DNA from: Lachnospiraceae bacterium
GTDB taxonomy: Bacteria; Bacillota; Clostridia; Lachnospirales; Lachnospiraceae
Assembly (NCBI GenBank): GCA_009774395.1
Contig: VSNQ01000092.1
Location: 1-19,640 of the forward strand
Direction: 5' to 3'
DNA length: 19,640 nt
Position numbers and translations under genes: made by a program. Shown in pieces: positions 1-8,041 of this stretch (position 1 is its first letter; the number at the start of each line of letters is the position of its first letter). The notes below the pieces were generated by a model. That model was not told the origin of the DNA and ran no database searches. It was given only the letters and a program-made list of their open reading frames with translations.

Positions 1-1
1 T

Positions 2-70
2 ACTCTAACTCATAAGACCGCACCCACAGAAGACCAAAACACCCACTCAACAAACACATTGTTTATGTAA
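2..70 (+). other. Possible C-terminal tail of an upstream coding region (candidate toxin)
   Basis: One plus-strand frame is open from the left edge to a TAA at 68-70, giving about 22 threonine- and proline-rich residues ending in NTLFM. It stops 25 bases before the start of the immunity-like gene, the spacing expected if a toxin gene and its immunity gene were co-transcribed. The tail itself carries no recognisable HNH or other nuclease motif and is far too short for a statistical call. It may be chance; only the position makes it worth recording. Confidence 0.2.
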
Positions 71-95
71 TTTTACTGGAAATAAGGAGTCTTTT

Positions 96-410
96 ATGCC
101 GAAAAAAATGTCAAGAGAAGAATTAATTGATTTAACAGAATCCATTTACACAATGTATAATAAAAACACCAAAAGATTCTTAGAAGAAGATGAACACCTT
201 GCATTGATACATAAGTTTTTAGAAAACATCAGCCATCCTGCAGGTACTGACCTGATATTCTATCCGGAACTAGTCGGTCTGCCTTCTAATCCAAGTGTTT
301 ATGAAATTGTTGATTTAGCAATGAAAGAATTTCCCCAAACGGAGCAGCTGCCGCCGCGAAAAAAAGTTTGCTACACCCGAAAACACGCGAAAAAACCGCC
401 AAAGGACTAA
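96..410 (+). CDS. Colicin E/pyocin-type DNase immunity protein (Im2/Im7/Im9 family)
   Basis: A small cytoplasmic protein (104 residues) expected to bind and neutralise a cognate nuclease bacteriocin or polymorphic toxin. The N-terminal half reads like helix I and II of Im9 (EELIDLTESIY, then an acidic helix, then HLALIHKFLENI). It is followed by the family hallmark HPAGTDLIFYP at residues 47-57, matching HPSGSDLIYYP of Im9. Asp52, Phe55 and Tyr56 line up with the toxin-binding hot-spot residues Asp51, Tyr54 and Tyr55 of Im9. The segment PSVYEIVDLAMKEF corresponds to helix IV. It differs from the roughly 86-residue colicin immunity proteins by a basic C-terminal tail (about residues 84-104). 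The ATG has AAGGAG six bases upstream. The partner toxin would lie left of the window. The family call rests on the motif; the specific toxin is unknown. Confidence 0.78.
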   Translation: MPKKMSREELIDLTESIYTMYNKNTKRFLEEDEHLALIHKFLENISHPAGTDLIFYPELVGLPSNPSVYEIVDLAMKEFPQTEQLPPRKKVCYTRKHAKKPPKD

Positions 411-460
411 AATACTTGCAGCTATTGTAACCCTTTATTTTAATTAATAGAAGAACATAC

Positions 461-486
461 GTGAAAGACCTTAACAATACTTTCAC
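461..486 (+). terminator. Small inverted repeat between the two left-end genes, possible weak terminator
   Basis: GTGAAAG (461-467) and CTTTCAC (480-486) are perfect 7-bp arms around a 12-base loop, followed by AATTTGTTTG, which is T-rich but not a clean T run. It could attenuate read-through from the immunity gene into the next gene, or simply be chance in AT-rich DNA. Confidence 0.3.
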
Positions 487-510
487 AATTTGTTTGTATC
501 TTGGAAAGGA

Positions 511-1041
511 ATGGAGAAAAACTTGAAATTTAATTTTACATGTGACGATATGGATGGATTTATCTTAATAGATGCCAGCTATCAAAAAATTTTTGACAGC
601 GATATGCTCTACGCACTCGATATTCTGCTGGATATATCCGGCAGTTCAGAACTTATATACGATTTTCCCAATGAAAACTGGAAAACTGTAAGATTACGTG
701 AAACTGCTTCTATACGAAACTTCTGCAGCAGCGGCAAAATGATACTCTGGTTTTTTGGCAATACTGTAAAAGAGGGGGAAATAGAATATACTGATACCCT
801 GCGCAATGCCTACCAATGGCTGTACCTTCCTACAGGAAATTTACTGGCTGTTTCTGCAAGCGAATGGATTCAGTGCCTATCATATCCCGAATTGGAAATG
901 GAAATAACTTTTACCCTCACTGTCGCAGCAGGCTGGTACGCCGTTGCAAGAGAATACCTCCCCGCGGCAAATTCTGCCATTGAAAAAATATACTACTGCA
1001 AAAAAGAGCCAACAGTTTCACATTTCCATAATATTTCGTAA
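511..1041 (+). CDS. Protein of unknown function downstream of the immunity-like gene
   Basis: I do not recognise this protein. It is about 176 residues, soluble, rich in aromatic residues (several Trp, Tyr and Phe), with no signal peptide, no membrane helix and no obvious catalytic motif. Distinctive stretches are DDMDGFILIDASYQKIFD near the N-terminus and GWYAVAREYLPA near the C-terminus. The start is uncertain. The ATG at 511 directly abuts GGAAAGGA, so its ribosome site is badly spaced. A TTG at 523 has GGAG six bases upstream and would give 172 residues. A TTG at 490 has no site. Lying just after an immunity gene on the same strand, it may be a second immunity protein, since polymorphic-toxin loci often carry several. 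That is inference from position only. Confidence 0.6.
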   Translation: MEKNLKFNFTCDDMDGFILIDASYQKIFDSDMLYALDILLDISGSSELIYDFPNENWKTVRLRETASIRNFCSSGKMILWFFGNTVKEGEIEYTDTLRNAYQWLYLPTGNLLAVSASEWIQCLSYPELEMEITFTLTVAAGWYAVAREYLPAANSAIEKIYYCKKEPTVSHFHNIS

Positions 1042-1077
1042 CGCAAAGCGGAGGGAAACTGCTAATATAAATTTGCG

Positions 1078-1224
1078 TCAGCGTTCCCAAATAAAATCAT
1101 CGGAGTTTAAATTATACAATGTATTGGATGCTCCTTTTAAATACGCATCATTGGATGCAATCATTTTAATTTCCTCCCACGTCGTTGCCTTAAATAGTCG
1201 CGCCCAGGAATCTCTAAGGAATTG
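1078..1224 (-). pseudogene. Remnant of an Rpn-family / PD-(D/E)XK nuclease transposase-like protein
   Basis: Read on the minus strand, an open stretch between TGA codons at 1225-1227 and 1078-1080 encodes about 48 residues including SWARLFKATTWEEIKMIA and then NDAYLKGASNTLYNLNSDD. This strongly resembles the conserved stretch after the nuclease core in Rpn/PD-(D/E)XK transposase-like proteins that are abundant in Lachnospiraceae (pattern W..LF.A.TWEE.KM.A, then LN.D). The PD-(D/E)XK core is missing and the frame is closed on both sides, so only a relic of a once full gene remains. It fills most of the 289-base gap between the convergent plus-strand genes and the glycan operon. The family assignment is from memory of the motif. 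Confidence 0.55.
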
Positions 1225-1330
1225 TCAAAAAATAACTTGTTAATTTGATGCGTTATTTATTGACAGTTTCTAACACATTCCGGGCAAATTTGTCACTATA
1301 AAATGAAAAAACGCTCGTGAAATGTAAAAA

Positions 1331-3658
1331 TTAATACAATCCCTCTGCATCCAAGTATCTTCCGCTCCACACCACATATTCTCTCTGCTCTTTTACATAA
1401 ATCCCAATCTCATAACATCCTTTTTGCAGCGCATTTTGTGAAAACACCACTTGTATTCCTGCAAGTGCTGTGTGCTGTGTCCTTTTATTTCCTGTTTCAT
1501 TCACAAATAGGTTCTCTACATCCTTTCGCAGCTTAGGAAAAATAGGCAGTTTATACACCACGTTTTTGTTCTCTACAGACCGCAGCAACAGTGCCCTTTC
1601 CACTTTGGCATTGTCCGTTTGCGCAATAGCACACCATCCTATCATCCGCATCTCCCCTTCTGGTTGCATATCGCTACTTTCCACACTATCAATTGCATAT
1701 AAAATGCGGCTCTCTCCTGTCAGCTTCCGCAGATATTTATTTTTATGCGATACGGGAAGTGAGCGCACTTCTTTCTTGGATAAAAGTTGGGGGCAAACGG
1801 GCTTGTCACATTGATATAAATACCCTGTGTGATACAAGACATCTTTCTCCCACTGTACTAGATTCGGGCTGTAAAAAGGGTCGTTACCTTTCCTATTTGG
1901 ATGTTTTTTGTAGAGCAGCTCCTTTTCAGCCGATAAGCGTTTTTGCTGCTCTGGTGTGGTATCTAAGCCGCGACTTAAAGATTCATGGTGCAGCAGTACC
2001 GCCTGATTGCAGAGTATATTGTAAAAACCTGCCTGATAGAACCGAAAACAAAGTTCAACATCATTATAGGCGACTGCCAGACTTTCATCAAAACCACCAA
2101 CCAGCACAAACTTATCCTTTTTTATTAGCAGACACGCCGCAGTTACTGCAAGCATATTGTAGTTGACAAGGTTTACGCCGTGATATAAATTGCCCCTATC
2201 CGCGATTCTGCACAGCTTATGCGCAGGCCCTATCCCCATATTGGCAATTCCTATATGCTGAATCTTGTATGCTTCCAACGCCTCGCCTTGATTTAGCGTC
2301 TTACAATCCGCAAACGTTTTTTCGTGCTCTGCCTTTGGATAATATAATTTGGCTCCAACAGCTCCTGCGTGCTCTAATATTGCCAACTGCATCATACAAG
2401 CCAGCCAATCGGATTCCTGCTTTGGATACGAATTTTCTTGCTGGATGTCCTTCCATTTATCGGTGCATAAAACTTCAATATCATCATTTAAAAACAGCAG
2501 ATATTCTCCCTTTGCTGCCTGCGCACCTTGATTGCACATTGTCGAAAAATTAAACGGCTGCTTCTGATAAAGAAACCGAAGCGGCTGTTTCTCTTTTTGG
2601 AAACAGCTTTTATTAAATTCCTCAAACAGCTTTTCCAATCGTTCTTTTTCCACATCACTGCTGCCGTTATCCACAACGATCACCTCATAATTGGGATATC
2701 TTGTGTATTCCGCCAAAGAAGAAAGACACCTGCCAAGTATCTCTGCATGGTCTTTACTGGGAATAATAATAGAAACCAGCGGCGGTGCCTGCAATAATAC
2801 ATCTAATCCCTCCGCAGCAAACACACCTGCACCATACAATTTTTCACTCTCTACTAAATTCAGATTCGTATATAACACCTTCGGGATATGTAAAATTCCC
2901 TGTCTACCCTTTTCAATACACCCATTTACCGGATAATCTCCTATGATATCCCTATATACTACAACATTCCATTCCAGATTTTCAGCCTGTTTTTCCAACA
3001 CTCTTGTTTCCTCAACAGTCCTATTTTTCGTACTTTTGTTCTGTACTTCCAGACTTTCAACCTGCTTTCCCGAAATATAACATTCCGCAATACGGAGAAT
3101 CATCTGATATAGACTATCCTGCGGTTTCCATACACGCTCTAACGCTTTCCCGCAGATTGCAAAAATATTTCCTATATAAAAAAAAGATTTCAGCGTATCC
3201 GGCGAAAAGTCGGGCTTAAACCACGGTTTCCCACAAAACAGCCCCGTTTCAGCATCGCGAAAGGGCAGCAATACCTCCTTAGAAAAATGCTCTTCTGAAA
3301 TATCATACAATTCCTCTAAAGTACCAAAATAATCCTCATCAGCATAGACAAGTTCCGCCTTGGGATGCGCTGCAAAAGCCGCCGTCAATTCCTGTATCGC
3401 ATTTTGCGCAAGCCTGCCTGCCGCTCCAGCAAAAATATAGATCCCCTCCAAGTCAATCCACGTTGCATCCAGCAAATCCGCAAGCCTATCCATACAAGAA
3501 CAAAAAGGAAGCAAATAAATATGCTTCCCTAACACCATCAACTCAAGTTTTCTCGGCAAAAAATCCATCCGATTTCCCACTTTCGCATAATCTTGCGCCT
3601 CTAGCTTCCACTGCAAATACGGCGTACACTGTGCAAACAGCTCCTTTTCATAGTCCAT
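1331..3658 (-). CDS. Multidomain GT2 glycosyltransferase (rhamnosyltransferase-like), second of a tandem pair
   Basis: A predicted cytoplasmic glycosyltransferase of about 775 residues, last gene of the operon. The N-terminal third looks like the second half of a GT2 fold only (LVYADEDYF, then KPWFKPDFSPDTL, then FYIGNIFAI), lacking the nucleotide-binding start. A full GT2 domain follows, with PLVSIIIPSKD, VIVVDNGSSD, LFLNDDIEVL (the NDD metal/donor site), GGFDESLAVAYNDVELCFR and HHESLSRG. The C-terminal 120 residues form a probable beta-rich domain (RMIGWCAIAQTDNA, then LRKDVENLF) shared with the neighbouring GT2. Compared with that paralogue it has two insertions, after NDDIEV and after AKLYYP. 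The ATG at 3658 is preceded by AGGAG at 11 bases and aligns with the paralogue's N-terminus; a TTG at 3715 would add 19 residues. It probably adds sugars to the growing glycan; donor and linkage are unknown. Confidence 0.88.
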   Translation of the reverse strand: MDYEKELFAQCTPYLQWKLEAQDYAKVGNRMDFLPRKLELMVLGKHIYLLPFCSCMDRLADLLDATWIDLEGIYIFAGAAGRLAQNAIQELTAAFAAHPKAELVYADEDYFGTLEELYDISEEHFSKEVLLPFRDAETGLFCGKPWFKPDFSPDTLKSFFYIGNIFAICGKALERVWKPQDSLYQMILRIAECYISGKQVESLEVQNKSTKNRTVEETRVLEKQAENLEWNVVVYRDIIGDYPVNGCIEKGRQGILHIPKVLYTNLNLVESEKLYGAGVFAAEGLDVLLQAPPLVSIIIPSKDHAEILGRCLSSLAEYTRYPNYEVIVVDNGSSDVEKERLEKLFEEFNKSCFQKEKQPLRFLYQKQPFNFSTMCNQGAQAAKGEYLLFLNDDIEVLCTDKWKDIQQENSYPKQESDWLACMMQLAILEHAGAVGAKLYYPKAEHEKTFADCKTLNQGEALEAYKIQHIGIANMGIGPAHKLCRIADRGNLYHGVNLVNYNMLAVTAACLLIKKDKFVLVGGFDESLAVAYNDVELCFRFYQAGFYNILCNQAVLLHHESLSRGLDTTPEQQKRLSAEKELLYKKHPNRKGNDPFYSPNLVQWEKDVLYHTGYLYQCDKPVCPQLLSKKEVRSLPVSHKNKYLRKLTGESRILYAIDSVESSDMQPEGEMRMIGWCAIAQTDNAKVERALLLRSVENKNVVYKLPIFPKLRKDVENLFVNETGNKRTQHTALAGIQVVFSQNALQKGCYEIGIYVKEQREYVVWSGRYLDAEGLY

Positions 3659-3740
3659 CACAATTAAAACTCCTATTTCCTTAGAGCCTACCGCAGTATG
3701 ATGCGGTTTCCTCAATATATTATAACCTCTACAGTCCTTT

Positions 3741-5879
3741 TTACTCCACTACTAACGTTTTCTTCGTATTTCGATACAGCCGCTGCCTTGAACATCGATC
3801 TTTGGCAGTGATCCACAACTGATACGTATCTGGCGGAAGTACATTTTCTGTAATCCAGCAGCAAAAGCCCGTCATCTCCACATTGGTTTCATCTGGCAGG
3901 ATTGCCGCCACATCTTTGCGATAACGTTTCTGTATTGGCAGTTCCCAAACGTTTCCTGTACTGCTGCGAAACAATAGCTTATAACTGTAACGGGCATTAT
4001 CCACGTTTGGAACATATGCCCAGCCTTTTATCAGATAATGCGTTTTCTGAAATTCTCCTCGGATATAGCCATCTCTGCCGCAGTCCTCCACAACGACCAT
4101 AATTGCCTGATTCATAGATTTTTCTCTAGGAAGCGGCTTCCCTTTACGCAAAATGCTGTCTGTCCCTGCTGTATTAACTAATTCATACCCCTCCAGCCAT
4201 CTGCACGAAAACTCTGGTTCTCCGGCATTGAGCAAAGTTCCGATATAGGGATCATTACGATAAAGCGGTCTGTGTCTTTGGTAAAGCCGTTCCTTTTCAC
4301 GGATTAGACGTTTTAGTTTTTGCTCATCCTGCATATCATCGCCGCGGCTTAAGGATTCGTGATGATAAAGCACAACATCATTGCGCTGCACATTACACAA
4401 TCCTTTTTCATAGAGTCGGAAGCAAAAATCCACATCATTATACGCTACCGCAAGTTCCTCATAAAGCCCGCCGCACGCTCTATAAACCTCGCTGCGCACC
4501 AAAAGGCAAGCAGCCGTTACACCGATTACATTGTAAATAAACCAGTTTCTTCCATAATAATAGGGTACGTTATCTTTCATTTTCTTTAACTTATGTCCTG
4601 GGCCGTAAATGGTATTCGTTATACCTGCATGCTGAATAAAAGTAGTATTGGGATACAGCAGCTTCGCACCGACAGCTCCCACGTGTGCAAGCGATGCCTG
4701 CCCTACCATTTTTGAAAGCCACAATTCCTCTATCACTTCCATATCATCATTGAGCAGCAAAATAAAATCCCCTTTTGCTGCCTTGGCACCCAGATTGCAC
4801 ATTTTTGAAAAATTAAATTCCATTGACTGATACAGGTACGTAAACGCACATTCTTTGCGAAATTCTTCTAACGTCTGCTTTGTCTGCTGCGCGCTGCCGT
4901 TATCTACAACGATAATTTCAAAATTTTTATATGCGGTAAAACGGTAAATGGAACGAATACATTGTTTCAGCACCTTTTCATTGTCCTTAGAGGGTATTAT
5001 AATACTAACAAGCGGCGAATTTTCCACTTGATAAATAGGATAGGAAATTTGCGTTCTGCTGTCAGTATATTGCTCTCCTTTCAACCCGCGCCGCTCCATT
5101 GCTGCCTGGCGAATCGCATTATACGCTGTACCAGCACCGATGAAATCTATTTCATGCATTAAGCTTTCTTCGATTTCTGCACGGTTCTGCCCTTTCCGGT
5201 AGGAATGAAACAGAATTTTATCAATGTTTCCAACATTCTTTCCCGCATCTGTCGCTTTCAGCGCAAAGTCATAGATATTTTTCTTATAGTCAGAATCGCC
5301 AAGCCAAGGAAGCTGCGCAAATGCCTTTGTCCGCACAGCAAATATATTTCCAAAATAAAGAAAAGAAAACAATGTATCTGGCGACCAGATCGGTTTTGTC
5401 CAAGGAAAAATGCGATGCACAATCTCATCATTGATTTCCCTGCGCGCAATCAGGCTGGTTCGATTATTATCTGCCTCTATCGGCAGCATCCACACATCTT
5501 CGTCCGCATACGCAATGTCAATGTCCGCATGATTTTCAAAGAAATCCTGAAAGGCACGAAAAGCACGGGTAGAAAGGCTTCCATGCTCCGATACAAACAA
5601 AATATACTCTGAGGACACCTCCGCTAAAGAAAATAACGCGCCACACTGTTCTATAAAAACGACTGTAAAAGAAGCCTGTGCTTCCTTTCCTGTCCGGCTG
5701 CTATACGCCCGCTCACCATATGCACGCGATTCCAACGACGCACTGCTGTCCAAACTTTCGTTCTCTTGAATCCACAATAAATAGGGATCGGTCTGACAGC
5801 GCAATTCCTGTTGGTATTCTTTGATACAGTTCTGATACAACTTATTTTGTACTGCTGTCTTTATATTGTCTAATATCAT
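3741..5879 (-). CDS. Multidomain GT2 glycosyltransferase (rhamnosyltransferase-like), first of a tandem pair
   Basis: About 712 residues with the same plan as the downstream paralogue. There is a degenerate N-terminal GT2 half (IAYADEDVW near residue 124; KPIWSPDTLFSFLYFGNIFAV near 163-183), then a complete GT2 domain (PLVSIIIPSKDN near 290; FEIIVVDNGSAQQ; LLLNDDMEV near 377; IQHAGITN; ELAVAYNDVDFCFR; HHESLSRG). A C-terminal beta-rich domain contains YLIKGWAYVPNVDNA and KRYRKDVAAILPDE. The arrangement resembles GT2 proteins annotated as rhamnosyltransferases or O-antigen biosynthesis proteins (COG1216). The ATG at 5879 has AGGAG ten bases upstream; a TTG two codons earlier is too close to that site. 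It begins 26 bases after the methyltransferase gene. No membrane segments are visible, so it should act on lipid-linked acceptor at the inner membrane face. The sugar specificity cannot be read from sequence. Confidence 0.9.
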   Translation of the reverse strand: MILDNIKTAVQNKLYQNCIKEYQQELRCQTDPYLLWIQENESLDSSASLESRAYGERAYSSRTGKEAQASFTVVFIEQCGALFSLAEVSSEYILFVSEHGSLSTRAFRAFQDFFENHADIDIAYADEDVWMLPIEADNNRTSLIARREINDEIVHRIFPWTKPIWSPDTLFSFLYFGNIFAVRTKAFAQLPWLGDSDYKKNIYDFALKATDAGKNVGNIDKILFHSYRKGQNRAEIEESLMHEIDFIGAGTAYNAIRQAAMERRGLKGEQYTDSRTQISYPIYQVENSPLVSIIIPSKDNEKVLKQCIRSIYRFTAYKNFEIIVVDNGSAQQTKQTLEEFRKECAFTYLYQSMEFNFSKMCNLGAKAAKGDFILLLNDDMEVIEELWLSKMVGQASLAHVGAVGAKLLYPNTTFIQHAGITNTIYGPGHKLKKMKDNVPYYYGRNWFIYNVIGVTAACLLVRSEVYRACGGLYEELAVAYNDVDFCFRLYEKGLCNVQRNDVVLYHHESLSRGDDMQDEQKLKRLIREKERLYQRHRPLYRNDPYIGTLLNAGEPEFSCRWLEGYELVNTAGTDSILRKGKPLPREKSMNQAIMVVVEDCGRDGYIRGEFQKTHYLIKGWAYVPNVDNARYSYKLLFRSSTGNVWELPIQKRYRKDVAAILPDETNVEMTGFCCWITENVLPPDTYQLWITAKDRCSRQRLYRNTKKTLVVE

Positions 5880-5905
5880 AAACAATTAACTCCTAACACC
5901 CTGTC

Positions 5906-8011
5906 TTATTTTCTCCACTGTTTCCGGATAAATCCCTTTGCTCTTGCCACAACATCCTCCTTTGCTTCCTCTGGCACCGCCGCTTCTGGTGTTACAGCAA
6001 ATTGTTTCGCCAGCTTTTCCGGTAATTCCAAAACTTCCATATCCACCATAAGCCTGCCGCTTTGCTCTACCGGAATCACTATATTCGGATCCGTGGATTC
6101 AAAAACAATACTGCCACACGCCTGCCGATAACCATTTACTTCCACTTCCTCCTGTGTATATTTTTTATCTCCTATCTGTATATTGCGAATATCCACAACA
6201 CAACAATACGCACAAGGATCTATCCGTACCTTCACTGCGCCCTCTGGAATATCATACACCAATCTTAAATTTCTTTCCTCAATAAAGCAGTCGTGAAACG
6301 TCCTGGAATGCTCCTCGCTAAAACCCTCGCCATAATCGACAAAAATTTGCGCCACAAACTTAACATTCGCAAAAATACAGTATTCCAGCATTCCCTTTAA
6401 CGCATATGCTCGGAAGCCGATTAATTCGCGCATCTGCGGCACGGAAGCATGGTCACCGTTAATATAGTGCTGAAATTCTTGTTCCTCCTCGGCAGCCGCC
6501 GCAATCTGCTCCTGTGAAAAGCCCAAAACCTCCTGCATCAACAAGTCCTCGCAGCTTTTACGCATTTCGCTCCCCAAAATATAATTATAAAATGCACGAA
6601 ACGCAATATCCTTAGCATCTACTCGTTTTTCGAATGTCCATTCGTAGTCAATAATATGCCAGTCCTCGCCGTCAACAATAATATTCGGAAAAATAAAATC
6701 CAAATTGCTAATGGTAAATTCTGTTTCACGGTAATAAAGCCACTCCATATACTCCGTAATCCACTTGCGGAAACCATCCATGTCCGCCGCCGCAAGACAC
6801 GCATCAAGTAACGTTTCCAATGTAGTTCCTTTACAGAACGAAAACGCAAGTCCCTTGTCGGCAGCTCTATCAATTGTCCGGCAGCGATTAATCTTAATTT
6901 TTGTACCCTCGTAACGCTGGGAAAGCAGGCGGTATGCATGAAGCGTATTGACAATATGCCCATTTGCTGCTGGTGTATGCGGAATTTTTTCCACATGAAA
7001 ATGTCCAGGCGCATCCTCCACAATTGCTGTACGGATCGCCCACTTCTCCCCCCTGTCATTAGAAAACTTGGTATAAGCCATATCTGGACGTTTGCCAATC
7101 ACTAGCAGATAAGCATTAGAAAACAATGGAAAAACCTGTTCCTCAATAATCTGATCAAACACCTGTTTTTCATCAAATAACAATACACGCTCTTGGTCAA
7201 AATTCCTTAAATTGTTAGAAAGTTCACCTTTTTTGGGCAAATAACGGTCAGAATAAATCATGGTTGCAAACTTATAGTCAGGATACGGATAATAGAAAGT
7301 ATATTCCGTAATTCCAACTTGTTCCATCAGTGCTTCTAATCCGCGCCGCGTAAAAGTTCTTGCACTTCCGCCGCCGTGATAACCCTCCAAACCAGAAAAA
7401 TAAGTTCCAAGATGATCTTCTCTGCATCCTGCCCAATATTTCAATCCAAACTGGTTTTCGATTGCAATCATCATTTGTCCTTCCGGCTTGCGATGCCGGT
7501 TACAAATCTCCATAAAGTCCTGATAAGGCGTCGTGCCGCCAATATACGCCCGCCCGTATTCAAACACACCAATTAACAGCACATAGTCAAAATCCGTCGG
7601 AAGCATTGGCTCAATATCCTGAAAATTTCCTACCATAATTGTGATATTATCCTGTTCCTTGTTACGGTATGCATTGACAAGACTACGTTTCTTGGATAAT
7701 TCAATGCAGACTACCTGCCCCGCTTTTTTTGCCACTGCTCCCGTAATTGCACCACAGCCAGAACCAATCTCAAGAACTTTATCGGTCTTTTGAAAGGGAA
7801 TCCAGTCAATAATATTGGTTCGCAGCGGTGATAAATGATAAAATATCGGCCAGTTTTTCTTTTCCTCTATTATTTGTGGGAAACGCGCTATTGGATTATT
7901 TTTCACAATCTCCAGCATCTCATCTTCTACAGCGCCATCTGTATAGATATCCTCGCCGGAATAATACGATAAATCCAATACCACACTCCCAATTTTTTCC
8001 TGATTACCCAT
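5906..8011 (-). CDS. SAM-dependent methyltransferase fused to a kinase-like C-terminal region
   Basis: About 701 residues. Residues 60-310 form a class I SAM methyltransferase: motif I is VLEIGSGCGAITG (about 79-91), followed by an acidic end of strand 2 (VVCIEL), DFDYVLLIGVFEYG (motif II region) and GQMMIAIENQFGLKYWAG. From about residue 320 to 480 the sequence resembles aminoglycoside-kinase-type folds: a possible N-lobe lysine in HVEKIPH, then AFSFCKGTTLETLL, then NLDFIFPNIIV and HIIDYEWTF. The last two follow the HxDxxxxN...D pattern, with Asp and Asn kept and His replaced by Asn. A C-terminal beta-like region and a basic end (RKQWRK) follow. The ATG at 8011 has GGGGGA seven bases upstream; a TTG at 8026 overlaps that site. 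Adjacent to wzt, it is a candidate glycan-capping enzyme comparable to WbdD. The methyltransferase call is firm; the kinase call is tentative. Confidence 0.85.
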   Translation of the reverse strand: MGNQEKIGSVVLDLSYYSGEDIYTDGAVEDEMLEIVKNNPIARFPQIIEEKKNWPIFYHLSPLRTNIIDWIPFQKTDKVLEIGSGCGAITGAVAKKAGQVVCIELSKKRSLVNAYRNKEQDNITIMVGNFQDIEPMLPTDFDYVLLIGVFEYGRAYIGGTTPYQDFMEICNRHRKPEGQMMIAIENQFGLKYWAGCREDHLGTYFSGLEGYHGGGSARTFTRRGLEALMEQVGITEYTFYYPYPDYKFATMIYSDRYLPKKGELSNNLRNFDQERVLLFDEKQVFDQIIEEQVFPLFSNAYLLVIGKRPDMAYTKFSNDRGEKWAIRTAIVEDAPGHFHVEKIPHTPAANGHIVNTLHAYRLLSQRYEGTKIKINRCRTIDRAADKGLAFSFCKGTTLETLLDACLAAADMDGFRKWITEYMEWLYYRETEFTISNLDFIFPNIIVDGEDWHIIDYEWTFEKRVDAKDIAFRAFYNYILGSEMRKSCEDLLMQEVLGFSQEQIAAAAEEEQEFQHYINGDHASVPQMRELIGFRAYALKGMLEYCIFANVKFVAQIFVDYGEGFSEEHSRTFHDCFIEERNLRLVYDIPEGAVKVRIDPCAYCCVVDIRNIQIGDKKYTQEEVEVNGYRQACGSIVFESTDPNIVIPVEQSGRLMVDMEVLELPEKLAKQFAVTPEAAVPEEAKEDVVARAKGFIRKQWRK

Positions 8012-8041
8012 TTCATAATCCCCCAATTTGATTTTATGTTC

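Noticed and set aside
944..1243. Plus-strand 99-codon open frame
   Set aside because: It starts inside the preceding gene, lacks a ribosome site and crosses the opposite-strand Rpn-like relic, which has a recognisable motif.
1259..1290. TTGACA on the plus strand as a promoter
   Set aside because: No acceptable -10 box lies 16-18 bases downstream and no plus-strand gene follows.
1290..1330. Intrinsic terminator of the glycan operon
   Set aside because: There is a run of six T on the minus strand after the last gene, but no stem of useful length precedes it.
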